Source of the DNA: UBA11524 sp963590165
Lineage (GTDB): Bacteria; Bacillota; Clostridia; Christensenellales; Aristaeellaceae
DNA length: 64,000 nt
Direction: 5' to 3'
Assembly (NCBI GenBank): GCA_963590165.1
Contig: CAVANO010000034.1
Span: 1-64,000, forward strand
The notes beneath the pieces were generated by a model that was given only the letters and a program-made list of their open reading frames with translations, searched no databases and had not been told where the DNA came from. Positions 32,956 to 41,417 of the stretch are shown piece by piece. The translations under genes and the position numbers were made by a program. The stretch's first letter is position 1; every line of letters starts with the position of its first letter.

Positions 32956-34320
32956 ATGCGTATTCTTATTGTTGGCAACGGAAAGGTCGGTCATGCAGTT
33001 GCCGAACAGCTGACACGTGAGGAACACGATGTTGTTGTCATTGATAAGAACGAGGAGGTACTCCAGCGCTGCCAAGATACGCTCGATGTGCTGTGTATCC
33101 GAGGAAACGGTGCAAATGCCCGAACGCTGATCGATGCTGGTGTCGAAAAAGCAGACTTTGTCGTTGCGACCACAGCAAGCGACGAAACAAACATGCTGTG
33201 CTGCCTGATTGCCAAACGGCTCGGCGCACGGTACACCATCGCACGCATCCGTGACCCCGAGTACAACGAAAGTCTCTCGATGCTTCAGCGCGAAACTTCG
33301 ATTGACAACGCGATTAATCCTGAACGGGCAACGGCACTTGAAATCAGCCGCCTGCTGCGTTTCCCCTTTGCCATCAACATTGAAACATTCGCGAAGGGGC
33401 AGATTGAGATGGTCGAATTCCGTGTGCAGGCGAACGACATCATCGTCGGATGTTCGCTGCGTGCACTGTCGACACATCTACCTGGATTGCCGCGTGTGCT
33501 ATATGCTATTGTCGAACGCAACGGCGAGATCATCATCCCAAACGGTGACTTTATCATTCAGGCGAATGACCGCATTCACGTTGCAGGTGACATGGTAACG
33601 GTCACAAACTATTTTCGTTTTCTCGGCAAGCATTCCCTGCGAGTCAAGAACGTCATGCTGCTTGGCGGCGGTCGAATCAGCTATTATCTTGCAAAGATGA
33701 TAGTACCAATGGGCATGCATGTTGCAATGATTGAGATTGACCCCCAAAAAGCGGCAAGCCTGAGCGAAAGTCTGCCGCATGTGAATGTAATCTTAGGCGA
33801 TGGGACCGATCAAGAACTGCTGTCGCAGGAGGGGCTCGGATCAATGGACGCATTCATCGCCATCAGCAACCGCGATGAAGAAAACCTGATGACGGGTCTG
33901 TTTGCGGTGCGTCAGGGTGTCCCAAAGGTCATCGTCAAGAACAATCGAATTGCTTATGCTGACATCATCAGTGGCATGGGACTGGACAGCATGGTCAGCC
34001 CGAAGAACATCACCTGTTCGACCATTTTGCGCTATGTTCGTGCACTGATGAACAGCGACGGTACGAAAGTAGAGCGGCTGTACCGTCTGCTGAATGACCG
34101 CGTCGAAGCGCTTGAATTCATCGCACGCGCATCGGATTCCTATATCGGCATCCCGCTGAAGAACCTGAACATCCGTAAAAATGCACTGGTTGCTGTGATT
34201 GCACGGCAGGGCAAGGTAATTGTGCCATTCGGTGATGATAAAATCGAAGAAGGCGACCATGTGGTCATTATTGTCTGTGAAAACGGGATTGACGACTTAA
34301 ACGAGGTTATCAGCAAATGA
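32956..34320 (+). CDS. trkA: Trk potassium uptake regulatory subunit TrkA
   Basis: Peripheral NAD-binding gating subunit of the Trk/Ktr K+ channel, 454 residues. It has two RCK units: the first begins MRILIVGNGKVGHAVAEQL and contains VVVIDKNEE, the second begins near residue 230 (VKNVMLLGGGRISYYLAKMI) with MIEIDPQKAASLSE. Each is followed by a TrkA-C domain (EFRVQANDIIVGCSLRAL and EFIARASDSYIGIPLKNLN). TrkA-C/RCK_C domains are known c-di-AMP receptors in Bacillota. The 3' end overlaps trkH by 4 nt (ATGA). Confidence 0.93.
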   Translation: MRILIVGNGKVGHAVAEQLTREEHDVVVIDKNEEVLQRCQDTLDVLCIRGNGANARTLIDAGVEKADFVVATTASDETNMLCCLIAKRLGARYTIARIRDPEYNESLSMLQRETSIDNAINPERATALEISRLLRFPFAINIETFAKGQIEMVEFRVQANDIIVGCSLRALSTHLPGLPRVLYAIVERNGEIIIPNGDFIIQANDRIHVAGDMVTVTNYFRFLGKHSLRVKNVMLLGGGRISYYLAKMIVPMGMHVAMIEIDPQKAASLSESLPHVNVILGDGTDQELLSQEGLGSMDAFIAISNRDEENLMTGLFAVRQGVPKVIVKNNRIAYADIISGMGLDSMVSPKNITCSTILRYVRALMNSDGTKVERLYRLLNDRVEALEFIARASDSYIGIPLKNLNIRKNALVAVIARQGKVIVPFGDDKIEEGDHVVIIVCENGIDDLNEVISK

Positions 34321-35765
34321 ACAGAAAGCTTGTTCTTTCCCTGCTGGGCGCAATCCTGCTGATTGAAGCGGCATGCATGGTGCCATCGCTTGTGATTGCA
34401 CTGATTTATCATGACGGCGATGCTGGTGCACTCGCACTGACAATCCTGATTCTGGTGCTGATCGGCGCTCCAATACGTTTTCTGATTCACCCTGCAAATC
34501 GTGACCTTCGTGCGCGTGAAGGTTTCCTGATTGTATCACTCTCGTGGATTGGATTGAGTTGTTTCGGTGCGCTGCCGTTTGTCTTCAGCGGTCTGCTACC
34601 GAATTACTTTGATGCACTGTTCGAGGCTGTTTCCGGCTTTACAACGACTGGTGCAACCGTGATGACGGATTTCACCAATCTGCCGCATGGCGTCATGTTC
34701 TGGCGTTCTTTCACCCACTGGATTGGCGGTATGGGTGTGCTGGTACTGACGCTGGCACTGATTCCTCGTCTAAGCGGGCGCACATCGCATCTCGTAAAAG
34801 CAGAGAGCCCAGGTCCCACGCTGAGTAAAATCGTCCCCAAAATGGGTGACACCGCCAAAATTCTTTATGTGATCTACCTAATTCTAACAGTCGTCCAGTT
34901 TGTCGTTCTGGTTATTGCAGGCATGAATCCGTATGATGCTGCGATTCACGCACTCGGTACAGCAGGTACAGGCGGCTTCAGCAACTACGCCGAGAGCATC
35001 GGTGCATTCCACAGCGCCGCTATCGAAATCATCACAACCGTGTTCATGGTCATCTTCAGTATCAATTTTGCCCTGTATTACTGGATTCTAACCGGCAACT
35101 GGCGCGCGGCATGGAAAAGCGAGGAGACACGATGGTTTCTTTGCATCTTTGCAGTAGCATCGATCATCATTGCTGTCATCCTGCTGCCCAATTATGGTAA
35201 CTTCGGCGATTCGCTGCGGTATGCCAGCTTTCAGGTTGCAAGCATCATGTCCACAACCGGTTATGCATCAACCGATTTCAACCTCTGGCCGATTGCCACG
35301 AAGATGCTACTTGTTGTGCTGATGTTCTTCGGCGGATGCGTTGGCTCAACGGCAGGCGGCATGAAAATTTGCCGCATTGGGATGCTGTGGAAAATGGGAA
35401 TCCGCTCGGTACGCCGCACCTTCCAGCCGCGCACGGTGCAGGTTGTCCGATTTGAAGGAAAAGGCACGGACGAATCCATTCTGCGCGATACAGCTTGCTT
35501 TGCCTTCGTCTATGTTGCCTTGCTTTTTCTAGGTGCATTGCTGATTTCGTTCGAAGGCAAGTATGATATCGAAACGAACATTACATCTGCGCTTACCTGC
35601 ATCAGCAACGTCGGCCCCGGACTTGGTGCAACAGGTCCGGCTGGCAGTTTTGCCGGCTATGGCTCCTTCGCAAAGATTGTACTCAGTCTGCTGATGCTTG
35701 CTGGACGACTTGAGCTGTTCCCGATGCTGGCACTGTTCTCACCGTCGCTTTGGTGCAAGCAGTAA
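34317..35765 (+). CDS. trkH: Trk potassium uptake membrane subunit TrkH
   Basis: Pore-forming subunit of the Trk K+ uptake system, 482 residues with the four repeated M1-P-M2 units. Selectivity-filter-like loops are visible: EAVSGFTTTGATVMTDF, ALGTAGTGGFSNYAESIG, QVASIMSTTGYASTDFNLW and ALTCISNVGPGLGATGPAG. FWRSFTHWIGGMGVLVLTLAL is typical of TrkH/KtrB. Translationally coupled to trkA. It ends only 7 bp from the stop of the convergent ispDF gene, with no obvious terminator between them. Confidence 0.93.
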   Translation: MNRKLVLSLLGAILLIEAACMVPSLVIALIYHDGDAGALALTILILVLIGAPIRFLIHPANRDLRAREGFLIVSLSWIGLSCFGALPFVFSGLLPNYFDALFEAVSGFTTTGATVMTDFTNLPHGVMFWRSFTHWIGGMGVLVLTLALIPRLSGRTSHLVKAESPGPTLSKIVPKMGDTAKILYVIYLILTVVQFVVLVIAGMNPYDAAIHALGTAGTGGFSNYAESIGAFHSAAIEIITTVFMVIFSINFALYYWILTGNWRAAWKSEETRWFLCIFAVASIIIAVILLPNYGNFGDSLRYASFQVASIMSTTGYASTDFNLWPIATKMLLVVLMFFGGCVGSTAGGMKICRIGMLWKMGIRSVRRTFQPRTVQVVRFEGKGTDESILRDTACFAFVYVALLFLGALLISFEGKYDIETNITSALTCISNVGPGLGATGPAGSFAGYGSFAKIVLSLLMLAGRLELFPMLALFSPSLWCKQ

Positions 35766-35772
35766 GAGAAGA

Positions 35773-36927
35773 TCAGTCCACCTGCACCATGCAGACTGCC
35801 TGTGCGCTGATGCCTTTTTCTTCACCTTCGAAGCCGAGATGTTCCGTAGTAGTTGCCTTGACATTGACACAGTCAATGGAAATGCGCAACGCATCAGCGA
35901 CGTTCTGTCGCATCTGCAGAATATAGGGCAGCAGTTTCGGCTTCTGTGCGACGATGGTGATGTCGCAGTTTTTGACGTGCGCGTGATGCGTTGCAAGCAG
36001 CCCAACAACACGCTCGAGCAGCAGCATCGAGGAAATCCCACGGTATTGCTCATCTGTGTCCGGAAAGTGCTTGCCAATGTCGCCAAGCGCCATTGCACCA
36101 AGCATTGCATCCATCAGCGCATGCAACGCAACGTCTGCGTCCGAATGTCCAAGCAGTCCAAGCGCATGCGGAACATTCACGCCGCACAGGATAAGCGAAC
36201 GCCCCTCCACCAGACAATGTACATCATAGCCCTGTCCAACACGAAGCTGTATGGCAGGGCTTTTAGCATGCAGCAAAGTTTCCGCAATGGTCATATCCTC
36301 CGGTGATGTCAGCTTAATGTTGCTGCGGCTTCCTTCTGTGAGATGCACGGGCATCCCCATGCGTTCGACAAGCGATGCATCATCCGTGCCGATGTAGGAT
36401 TCTGACTGTGCACGAAGGTGTGCTTCACGCAGGTCATCCGTCCGGAAACCCTGCGGCGTCTGTACGCTGCGCAGTGAGGCGCGATTCGGTGTTGCTTCAA
36501 CAATGTTATCTGAATTAACAGCTTTAATGGTGTCCGTCACGCTTGTTGCGGCAACGCCTGTGCCATACGTTTCGACAGAATCCTTGCAGCACCGAATGAC
36601 TTCGTCCGTAACGAGGCAACGTGCACCATCATGCACCATGACAAAATTGCAGCAGACCGGCAACGCCTGCAGTCCGTTCCAGACAGAATCCTGCCGCGTC
36701 GCACCGCCTGTCGTCAGGATGACATTTAACCCATTCGCAGCCATTTCCTCGCGGATTTGCCCAACATCCTCAGCACGTGCGACGACCACAACCACATCCG
36801 CATGGGGCACGAAGGCAGACACAGACCGCACAATCATGCTTTTCCCGTCAACAGGCAACAACACCTTGTTACAGCCTGCTCCCATCCTTTGACCGATCCC
36901 TCCAGCAAGAAGAATTGCTCCCCACAT
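35773..36927 (-). CDS. ispDF: Bifunctional IspD-IspF, MEP isoprenoid pathway
   Basis: A 384-residue fusion of 2-C-methylerythritol 4-phosphate cytidylyltransferase and MEcPP synthase. The IspD part (1-~222) shows ILLAGGIGQRMGAGCNKVLL and VMVHDGARCLVTDEVIRCC. The IspF part (~228-384) begins RVGQGYDVHCLVEGRSL and has the metal-binding GHSDADVALHALMDAMLG and IGKHFPDTD. The two activities are non-consecutive (IspE acts between them). Fusions are classic in alpha- and epsilon-proteobacteria and occur in some Clostridia. It starts 6 nt after rqcP. Confidence 0.93.
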   Translation of the reverse strand: MWGAILLAGGIGQRMGAGCNKVLLPVDGKSMIVRSVSAFVPHADVVVVVARAEDVGQIREEMAANGLNVILTTGGATRQDSVWNGLQALPVCCNFVMVHDGARCLVTDEVIRCCKDSVETYGTGVAATSVTDTIKAVNSDNIVEATPNRASLRSVQTPQGFRTDDLREAHLRAQSESYIGTDDASLVERMGMPVHLTEGSRSNIKLTSPEDMTIAETLLHAKSPAIQLRVGQGYDVHCLVEGRSLILCGVNVPHALGLLGHSDADVALHALMDAMLGAMALGDIGKHFPDTDEQYRGISSMLLLERVVGLLATHHAHVKNCDITIVAQKPKLLPYILQMRQNVADALRISIDCVNVKATTTEHLGFEGEEKGISAQAVCMVQVD

Positions 36928-36933
36928 TATTGC

Positions 36934-37215
36934 TTACTCCTCCGCACTGCGTTCGCTTGCCATAGCTGCATCTTCTTCCAGGACGCGGTACAGTTCTGAA
37001 GCACCGTCCTTGCGCACCGTGCCCGGCACAGACACGATTTCATACTTGCCGACATGATCGCCAAAGCGGATAGTCATGATATCGCCAGGTTTAACTTCCG
37101 CGCCGGGCTTGGACACCTTGCCGTTAAGCGTGACGCGTCCACCGGAACAGGCCTCATTGGCGACGGTGCGGCGCTTGATAATCCGCGAAACTTTCAAATA
37201 CTTATCCAAACGCAT
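36934..37215 (-). CDS. rqcP: S4-domain RNA-binding protein, RqcP/YabO-like
   Basis: A 93-residue protein with an N-terminal S4 domain: RLDKYLKVSRIIKRRTVANE, then GGRVTLNGKVSKPGAEVKPGD. In B. subtilis RqcP (YabO) assists RqcH in adding C-terminal alanine tails on stalled large subunits. The last ~15 residues form an acidic tail. ATG 37215 is fixed by AGGAGG 6 nt upstream; homology starts there. It lies downstream of hup behind a terminator, so it may depend on partial read-through or another promoter. Confidence 0.87.
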   Translation of the reverse strand: MRLDKYLKVSRIIKRRTVANEACSGGRVTLNGKVSKPGAEVKPGDIMTIRFGDHVGKYEIVSVPGTVRKDGASELYRVLEEDAAMASERSAEE

Positions 37216-37236
37216 GATATTCCTCCTATGCATGAT

Positions 37237-37270
37237 AGAAAAAAGCCCGCAAGATCTCTCCTGCGGGCTT
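37237..37270 (-). terminator. hup terminator
   Basis: On the minus strand AAGCCCGCA pairs with TGCGGGCTT (37270-37262 with 37251-37243) around an 11-nt loop and runs into a T-rich tract (37243-37239). It ends the hup transcript ahead of rqcP-ispDF. Confidence 0.8.
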
Positions 37271-37282
37271 TGGGGAAGACGA

Positions 37283-37561
37283 TTACTTGTTGACAGCATC
37301 CTTAAGGGACTTGCCAGCCTTGAACACAGGAGCCTTAGAAGCAGCAATCTTAATCTCTTCCGTGGGCTTCTGGGGATTACGGGCAATGCGCTCGGGGCGA
37401 TTCTTGACTTCAAAAGAGCCAAAGCCAACAACCTGAACCTTGTCGCCCTTGGAGAGGGTCTCAGTAATGACGTCGACAACCGCATTCAGAGCCTTTTCGG
37501 CATCCTTCTTGGCAAAGCCGGTCTTCTCGGTGAGGGCAGCAACCAGTTCCGTCTTATTCAT
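37283..37561 (-). CDS. hup: HU family DNA-binding protein
   Basis: A 92-residue histone-like dimer that bends DNA. Sequence begins MNKTELVAALTEKTGFAKKD and has the HU core GDKVQVVGFGSFEVKNRPER and the DNA-clamping arm ARNPQKPTEEIKIAASKAPV. AGGAGG precedes the ATG. A weak promoter may lie upstream on the minus strand (TAGAAT at 37598-37593, with a poorly spaced CGGACA). Its high-expression character fits the strong terminator behind it. Confidence 0.96.
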   Translation of the reverse strand: MNKTELVAALTEKTGFAKKDAEKALNAVVDVITETLSKGDKVQVVGFGSFEVKNRPERIARNPQKPTEEIKIAASKAPVFKAGKSLKDAVNK

Positions 37562-37663
37562 GAAAAAAGTTCCTCCTTATTGGTACGGTCAAATTCTACC
37601 GCACAGATAAAGTGTATTGTCCGATGCCTTGCTGTCATAGGCAAGCGTGGCACGGTTCTCGGC

Positions 37664-39118
37664 TCAACCATGCTGTTTTTGCATAGTTTTCACCCTGTTC
37701 CAGTATACATCCATTTCGGATAATGTCAAGTCCTCTATTGATTTTTCATCCGTTTTTATCAGATTTTCCATGGCTGAGAAGCGCTTGATGAACTTATCGG
37801 TCGCTTTTTTCATCGCTTCCTCGGCGTCAATGCCACACAGACGGGTAACATTGACGCAGCTGAACAGCAAGTCACCAAGCTCTTCTTCAGGATTCCTTCC
37901 AGCATTCAGTTCCTCAAGCACCTCGTCAGCTTCCTCGTGCACCTTTCCAAGTGCCTCCTGAGAATGATCCCAGTCGAAGCCGACCTGCGCTGCCTTTTTC
38001 TGCACCTTATCGGCGCGCATCAAAGCAGGAAGACTCTTGCTGACATCTGCAAGCACACTGCTCTGTGTCGTCAGTCCCTTTTCTGCTTTTTTTAATTTGT
38101 CCCAGCTGGCGGAAACTTCTTCGGGCGTGTCACAATGCACGCTGCCGAAGATATGCGCATGGCGATAGAGCATCTTGCGGACGATGGCAGTCGTTATGTC
38201 CTGCATGGTGAATTCATAAGCAGATTCCGCAATGTCCGCATGAAAGGCGACCTGCAGGAGGACATCACCCAGCTCATCCGCAAGATGATCCATGTCCTCC
38301 TCGTCAATCGCACCAACTGCCTCATATGCCTCTTCAACCATGTATTTGCGAAGGCTTTGGTGCGTCTGCTGACGATCCCACGGACACTGCTTCCGAAGAA
38401 GATGCATGATGGTCTGCAAGTCAGCAAAGCAGTAGCGTGACCGCTGCTGAAAAGGCACAGCCGGGATGAACAATGTAACTGTGTGATCAAACAGGTGCTG
38501 ACGATCAAGCTCCCAAAGTTCTATAACCTTTGGTTTCTTCGCATTTTTGACTGTCGAAGGAAAGAAGACTGCCTTCATCTCATCGCCATAGATGTCACAC
38601 AATCGCAGCTTCAGTGAACTTGCAAGAGACTGATTCCAAATTTCCATGACGAGCAACGGCGTAGCAGGGTCAGGCGCAGCCAATTCACCTTCCTCGGCAG
38701 GCATGGTTCGCAATGCACCGGAAGGTGTAAATTCTTTGGGCAAGCGTGCAATGCATGCATCGGCTATCGTCACGCCTGGCAGCACAGACAGCGTGCCTTC
38801 CTCAGGCAATGCAGAACGCAGTGCTTTCACAGCACCGTCTGTCATAGGGTCTGGCACAGCGAACGTCACCGGTTGATGTCTTGCCTTCTCTAAGAGAAAT
38901 TTCGCCATTGCCTGATGCATTGCATCAAAGTCGTCATATTGCCCGTAATAGTCATCCAATGAAGCTGCTTCTGTACCTTCCGATTTCAGTAAATCATATA
39001 CAGGATGCTGTGCAGTGCGGAAAAACAGCTGCTTTGCGTTGCGCAACGCATCGAGCGATCGTTGCGACAACAGGTCAGCATCCGTGCCGAGTGTAACAAC
39101 GGTGATTCTGGGTTTCAT
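37664..39118 (-). CDS. mazG: MazG nucleoside triphosphate pyrophosphohydrolase with methylase-like domain (YabN type)
   Basis: A 484-residue two-domain protein. Residues ~1-215 form a tetrapyrrole (corrin/porphyrin) methylase-like fold (PRITVVTLGTDADLLSQRS, LSVLPGVTIADACIARL). Residues ~230-484 form MazG, with LRKQCPWDRQQTHQSLRKYM, the metal-binding EExxE helix in MVEEAYEAVGAID and ExxD in LADELGDVLLQVAFHA, and a second MazG-like repeat. It hydrolyses non-canonical or damaged NTPs. The fusion matches B. subtilis YabN, which lies beside spoVT/yabM and hup-like genes, the same order as here. Confidence 0.93.
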   Translation of the reverse strand: MKPRITVVTLGTDADLLSQRSLDALRNAKQLFFRTAQHPVYDLLKSEGTEAASLDDYYGQYDDFDAMHQAMAKFLLEKARHQPVTFAVPDPMTDGAVKALRSALPEEGTLSVLPGVTIADACIARLPKEFTPSGALRTMPAEEGELAAPDPATPLLVMEIWNQSLASSLKLRLCDIYGDEMKAVFFPSTVKNAKKPKVIELWELDRQHLFDHTVTLFIPAVPFQQRSRYCFADLQTIMHLLRKQCPWDRQQTHQSLRKYMVEEAYEAVGAIDEEDMDHLADELGDVLLQVAFHADIAESAYEFTMQDITTAIVRKMLYRHAHIFGSVHCDTPEEVSASWDKLKKAEKGLTTQSSVLADVSKSLPALMRADKVQKKAAQVGFDWDHSQEALGKVHEEADEVLEELNAGRNPEEELGDLLFSCVNVTRLCGIDAEEAMKKATDKFIKRFSAMENLIKTDEKSIEDLTLSEMDVYWNRVKTMQKQHG

Positions 39119-39133
39119 GGTGCATTCCTCACT

Positions 39134-40714
39134 TTATGCTCTCTTTGCCTTGCTCCGATGAAGTGCGCTCAAATCTTCCTTTGTCAGTGCCTTCGTCCAG
39201 AGTGCAGCGGCAGCAAACACAACGATGCCGACTGCAATTTCCAGAATGGTTGTCAAGCGGTTCATGGGCAGAATGCGCGTCAGTGCGAACACAACAATGC
39301 CCATCAGCAGTGCAGATACACCAGGACGCACCAGCAGGTTCATCCAATCAAACTTCATGTGCGTGTACTTCATGACGTAGTACAGATTCGGCAGAAGCGA
39401 TACAGTGTAGCAGACAAGTGAAGCAATTGGTGCACCGTGAATGTCGATGCCTGATGTGCCGACAAGAATGTAATTCAGTGCGATTTTACACAGTACGCCG
39501 ACAACCAGCGTATACATAGGAATACGTTGCTTACGGACACCCTGCAGGATACTGCTCGTTGCCTGCACGACGGTGAACAGAACGACCGTCAAGCTGGAAA
39601 CTGCCAGCAGTGAGCTACCTGTTTGAATGTACTCCTCGGCAAGTGAACCATCATAGAAGAAGCGGAAGATTTGCTCGCTGAGAACACTCATACCAATGGA
39701 GCAGGGAAAACCAATCAAAAAAGCAAAACGGAGACCGAGATTCGTCTGACGCTGAACGGTGGTTTCATCGCTGATCGCCCATGCAGAGGAGACAGCAGGC
39801 ACAAGCGACATGCTGACTGCAAGCGAAAGCGCAGTGGGAATATTAATCAGTCGGATGACCATACCGCTGAATACGCCGTACGTGGAGACGGCTATTTCGT
39901 GCGCCATGCCTGCTACCATCAAGCGGTCGACAAGCATGGCAGAATCAACAAATTGCGACAACGGCACGATGCATGAGCCGATAGTGATCGGAATAGCAAT
40001 GGCAAGCAACTGCTTGGCAATATCGGCAGCAGGCAGGTCGCGGCGCTCTGCAAGCTGTTCAATGGCATCGAAACGTTTCCTGCACCAGAAATACTGCACC
40101 ACCATGAACAGCAGTGCAATCGCTTCGACAACCGTTGTGCCGAGCAGCGCACCAGCAGCACCAAGTGCCACGCCGCCGAGCTTGTTACCCAGATAAGCAA
40201 GCGGAAGTGCTAAGAATACCTTGCCAACCTGTTCAATCAGCTGGCTAATCGCAGTAGGCACCATGTTCTGCTGCCCCTGCATGAAGCCGCGGAAGGCAGA
40301 CATGATGCATACGACCGCCACACACGGCGCAATGAACTGGAAACCAATCTTGCTGTCCGGCTGATCGACACGTGCAGCGAGCATATCGCTACCAGCAAGA
40401 ATGATGATGGTTGCAATACAGCCAAGGATGGTCAGCAGCAGCAATGCGATGCGGAAAATCTGCTTGGCGCTGTGCGGATCGTCCTTCGCAAGTGCAGAAG
40501 AAACCATGCGGCTGACTGCAACCGGCAGACCGGCAGAGGAGATCGTCAACAGCAAATTATAGGTCGGGAAAACAGCATTGTAGATGCCTTGTCCTTCAGC
40601 GCCGATAATATACGTCAGCGGAATAGAAAACAGCACACCGACCAGCTTGCAGATAATTCCTGCAACGCCGAGCACGGTCATGCCGCCGATCAGCGACTTC
40701 GATTTGTTGCTCAT
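39134..40714 (-). CDS. SpoVB/YabM-like polysaccharide flippase (MOP superfamily)
   Basis: A 526-residue membrane protein with about 14 membrane segments, of the SpoVB/MurJ-like group that flips lipid-linked cell-wall or polysaccharide precursors. Landmarks: the N-terminal LIGGMTVLGVAGIICKLVGV with GAEGQGIYNAVFPTYNLLLT, FRGFMQGQQNMVPTAISQLI, and SILQGVRKQRIPMYTLVVG. ATG 40714 fits GAAAGGA; upstream ATGs lie within the promoter region. It is followed by mazG after 15 nt and by hup, rqcP and ispDF, as in the Bacillus yabM-yabN-yabO region. Confidence 0.87.
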   Translation of the reverse strand: MSNKSKSLIGGMTVLGVAGIICKLVGVLFSIPLTYIIGAEGQGIYNAVFPTYNLLLTISSAGLPVAVSRMVSSALAKDDPHSAKQIFRIALLLLTILGCIATIIILAGSDMLAARVDQPDSKIGFQFIAPCVAVVCIMSAFRGFMQGQQNMVPTAISQLIEQVGKVFLALPLAYLGNKLGGVALGAAGALLGTTVVEAIALLFMVVQYFWCRKRFDAIEQLAERRDLPAADIAKQLLAIAIPITIGSCIVPLSQFVDSAMLVDRLMVAGMAHEIAVSTYGVFSGMVIRLINIPTALSLAVSMSLVPAVSSAWAISDETTVQRQTNLGLRFAFLIGFPCSIGMSVLSEQIFRFFYDGSLAEEYIQTGSSLLAVSSLTVVLFTVVQATSSILQGVRKQRIPMYTLVVGVLCKIALNYILVGTSGIDIHGAPIASLVCYTVSLLPNLYYVMKYTHMKFDWMNLLVRPGVSALLMGIVVFALTRILPMNRLTTILEIAVGIVVFAAAALWTKALTKEDLSALHRSKAKRA

Positions 40715-40773
40715 AGTGTGAATCCTTTCAAATTGATGATGTCCGGCAGTATAACCGCCGGCAATCATGTTTC

Positions 40774-40802
40774 ATTATAACCCCAAAGGAGTGCTGAATC
40801 AA
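40774..40802 (-). promoter_or_regulatory. Promoter of the spoVB-like-mazG operon
   Basis: Minus strand TTGATT (40802-40797), 17-bp spacer, perfect TATAAT (40779-40774), about 60 bp before the start at 40714. Confidence 0.65.
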
Positions 40803-40845
40803 CAAGAAAAAAGGCTTCTACGGAATAAAAAGAGCTCTGGAAGCC
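40803..40845 (-). terminator. Orphan terminator between divergent promoters
   Basis: On the minus strand GGCTTC (40845-40840) pairs with GAAGCC (40818-40813), followed by TTTTTTCTTG (40812-40803). It is a terminator for leftward transcription, yet no minus-strand gene lies between it and the asp23 gene on the plus strand. A small RNA ending here, or a relic of a lost gene, would explain it. Confidence 0.5.
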
Positions 40846-40895
40846 ATTATGTGTGTAATTTCCGTGTCATTTTTGTGAAAGAAACCCAAAAAGTC

Positions 40896-40924
40896 TTGCC
40901 AAGTCCGCGAAAATCCTGTATACT
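40896..40924 (+). promoter_or_regulatory. Promoter of the asp23-fakA-recG-ppk operon
   Basis: TTGCCA (40896-40901), 17-bp spacer, TATACT (40919-40924), about 90 bp before the asp23 start. Confidence 0.65.
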
Positions 40925-40933
40925 ATATAATAA

Positions 40934-40980
40934 CCTCGGCAGTAGGTGCATTTGTTGTGTTTGCACCAATAGCGGCGAGG
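40934..40980 (+). promoter_or_regulatory. Structured leader hairpin before asp23
   Basis: CCTCG (40934-40938) pairs with CGAGG (40976-40980), and GGTGCA (40945-40950) with TGCACC (40962-40967) inside it, separated by internal loops. It starts right at the predicted transcript 5' end and stops 32 nt before the asp23 ATG. No T-run follows, so it is probably an mRNA 5' structure affecting stability or translation. Confidence 0.45.
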
Positions 40981-41012
40981 AAGCCCCTGGATGAAGGAGG
41001 TAGGTTTCAAAC

Positions 41013-41363
41013 ATGGATTGCAAAATCAAAAACGATATCGGTACAATCTATATTACTGAGGATGTTCTGCTCAAGGTTGTGGGCTACGCAGCGCTGGAAT
41101 GCTACGGCATCGTCGCAATGTCCTCCAAGCGTGCCAAGGACGGCATCGTTGAGTGGTTGGGAAAGGAAAACCTCTCCAAGGGTGTACAGATCCGCAGTGT
41201 CGGCGATATGCTCGATGTGGATTTGTTCATTATCGTGGAATACGGTATTTCCATCGCAGAGGTATGCAAGACCATTGTCGAAACCGTGCGCTATAAGCTG
41301 GAAAGCATGACAGGCGTCAAGGTTCGCAAGGTCAACATCTCTGTGGAAGGCATTCGCGTCTGA
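41013..41363 (+). CDS. Asp23/Gls24 family protein (YloU-like)
   Basis: A 116-residue Asp23-family protein. The family domain covers nearly the whole protein: IGTIYITEDVLLKVVGYAAL at the start, GIVAMSS, then VDLFIIVEYGISIAEVCKTI and a C-terminal VKVRKVNISVEGIRV strand. Related proteins anchor at the membrane or regulate cell-envelope stress. YloU is regularly encoded before the DAK-domain fatty acid kinase, as here (gap of 54 nt), and may take part in fatty-acid or envelope metabolism. AAGGAGG is 12 nt upstream of the ATG. Confidence 0.88.
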   Translation: MDCKIKNDIGTIYITEDVLLKVVGYAALECYGIVAMSSKRAKDGIVEWLGKENLSKGVQIRSVGDMLDVDLFIIVEYGISIAEVCKTIVETVRYKLESMTGVKVRKVNISVEGIRV

Positions 41364-41417
41364 TTTTCCCGATGGACTCAAGAGATTCCGCTGAAAGCAA
41401 GTAGGAGGTATTCACCT

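Noticed and set aside
37076..37723. 215-codon plus-strand frame opposite rqcP and hup
   Set aside because: It lies opposite two well-supported genes and their terminator and has no ribosome site.
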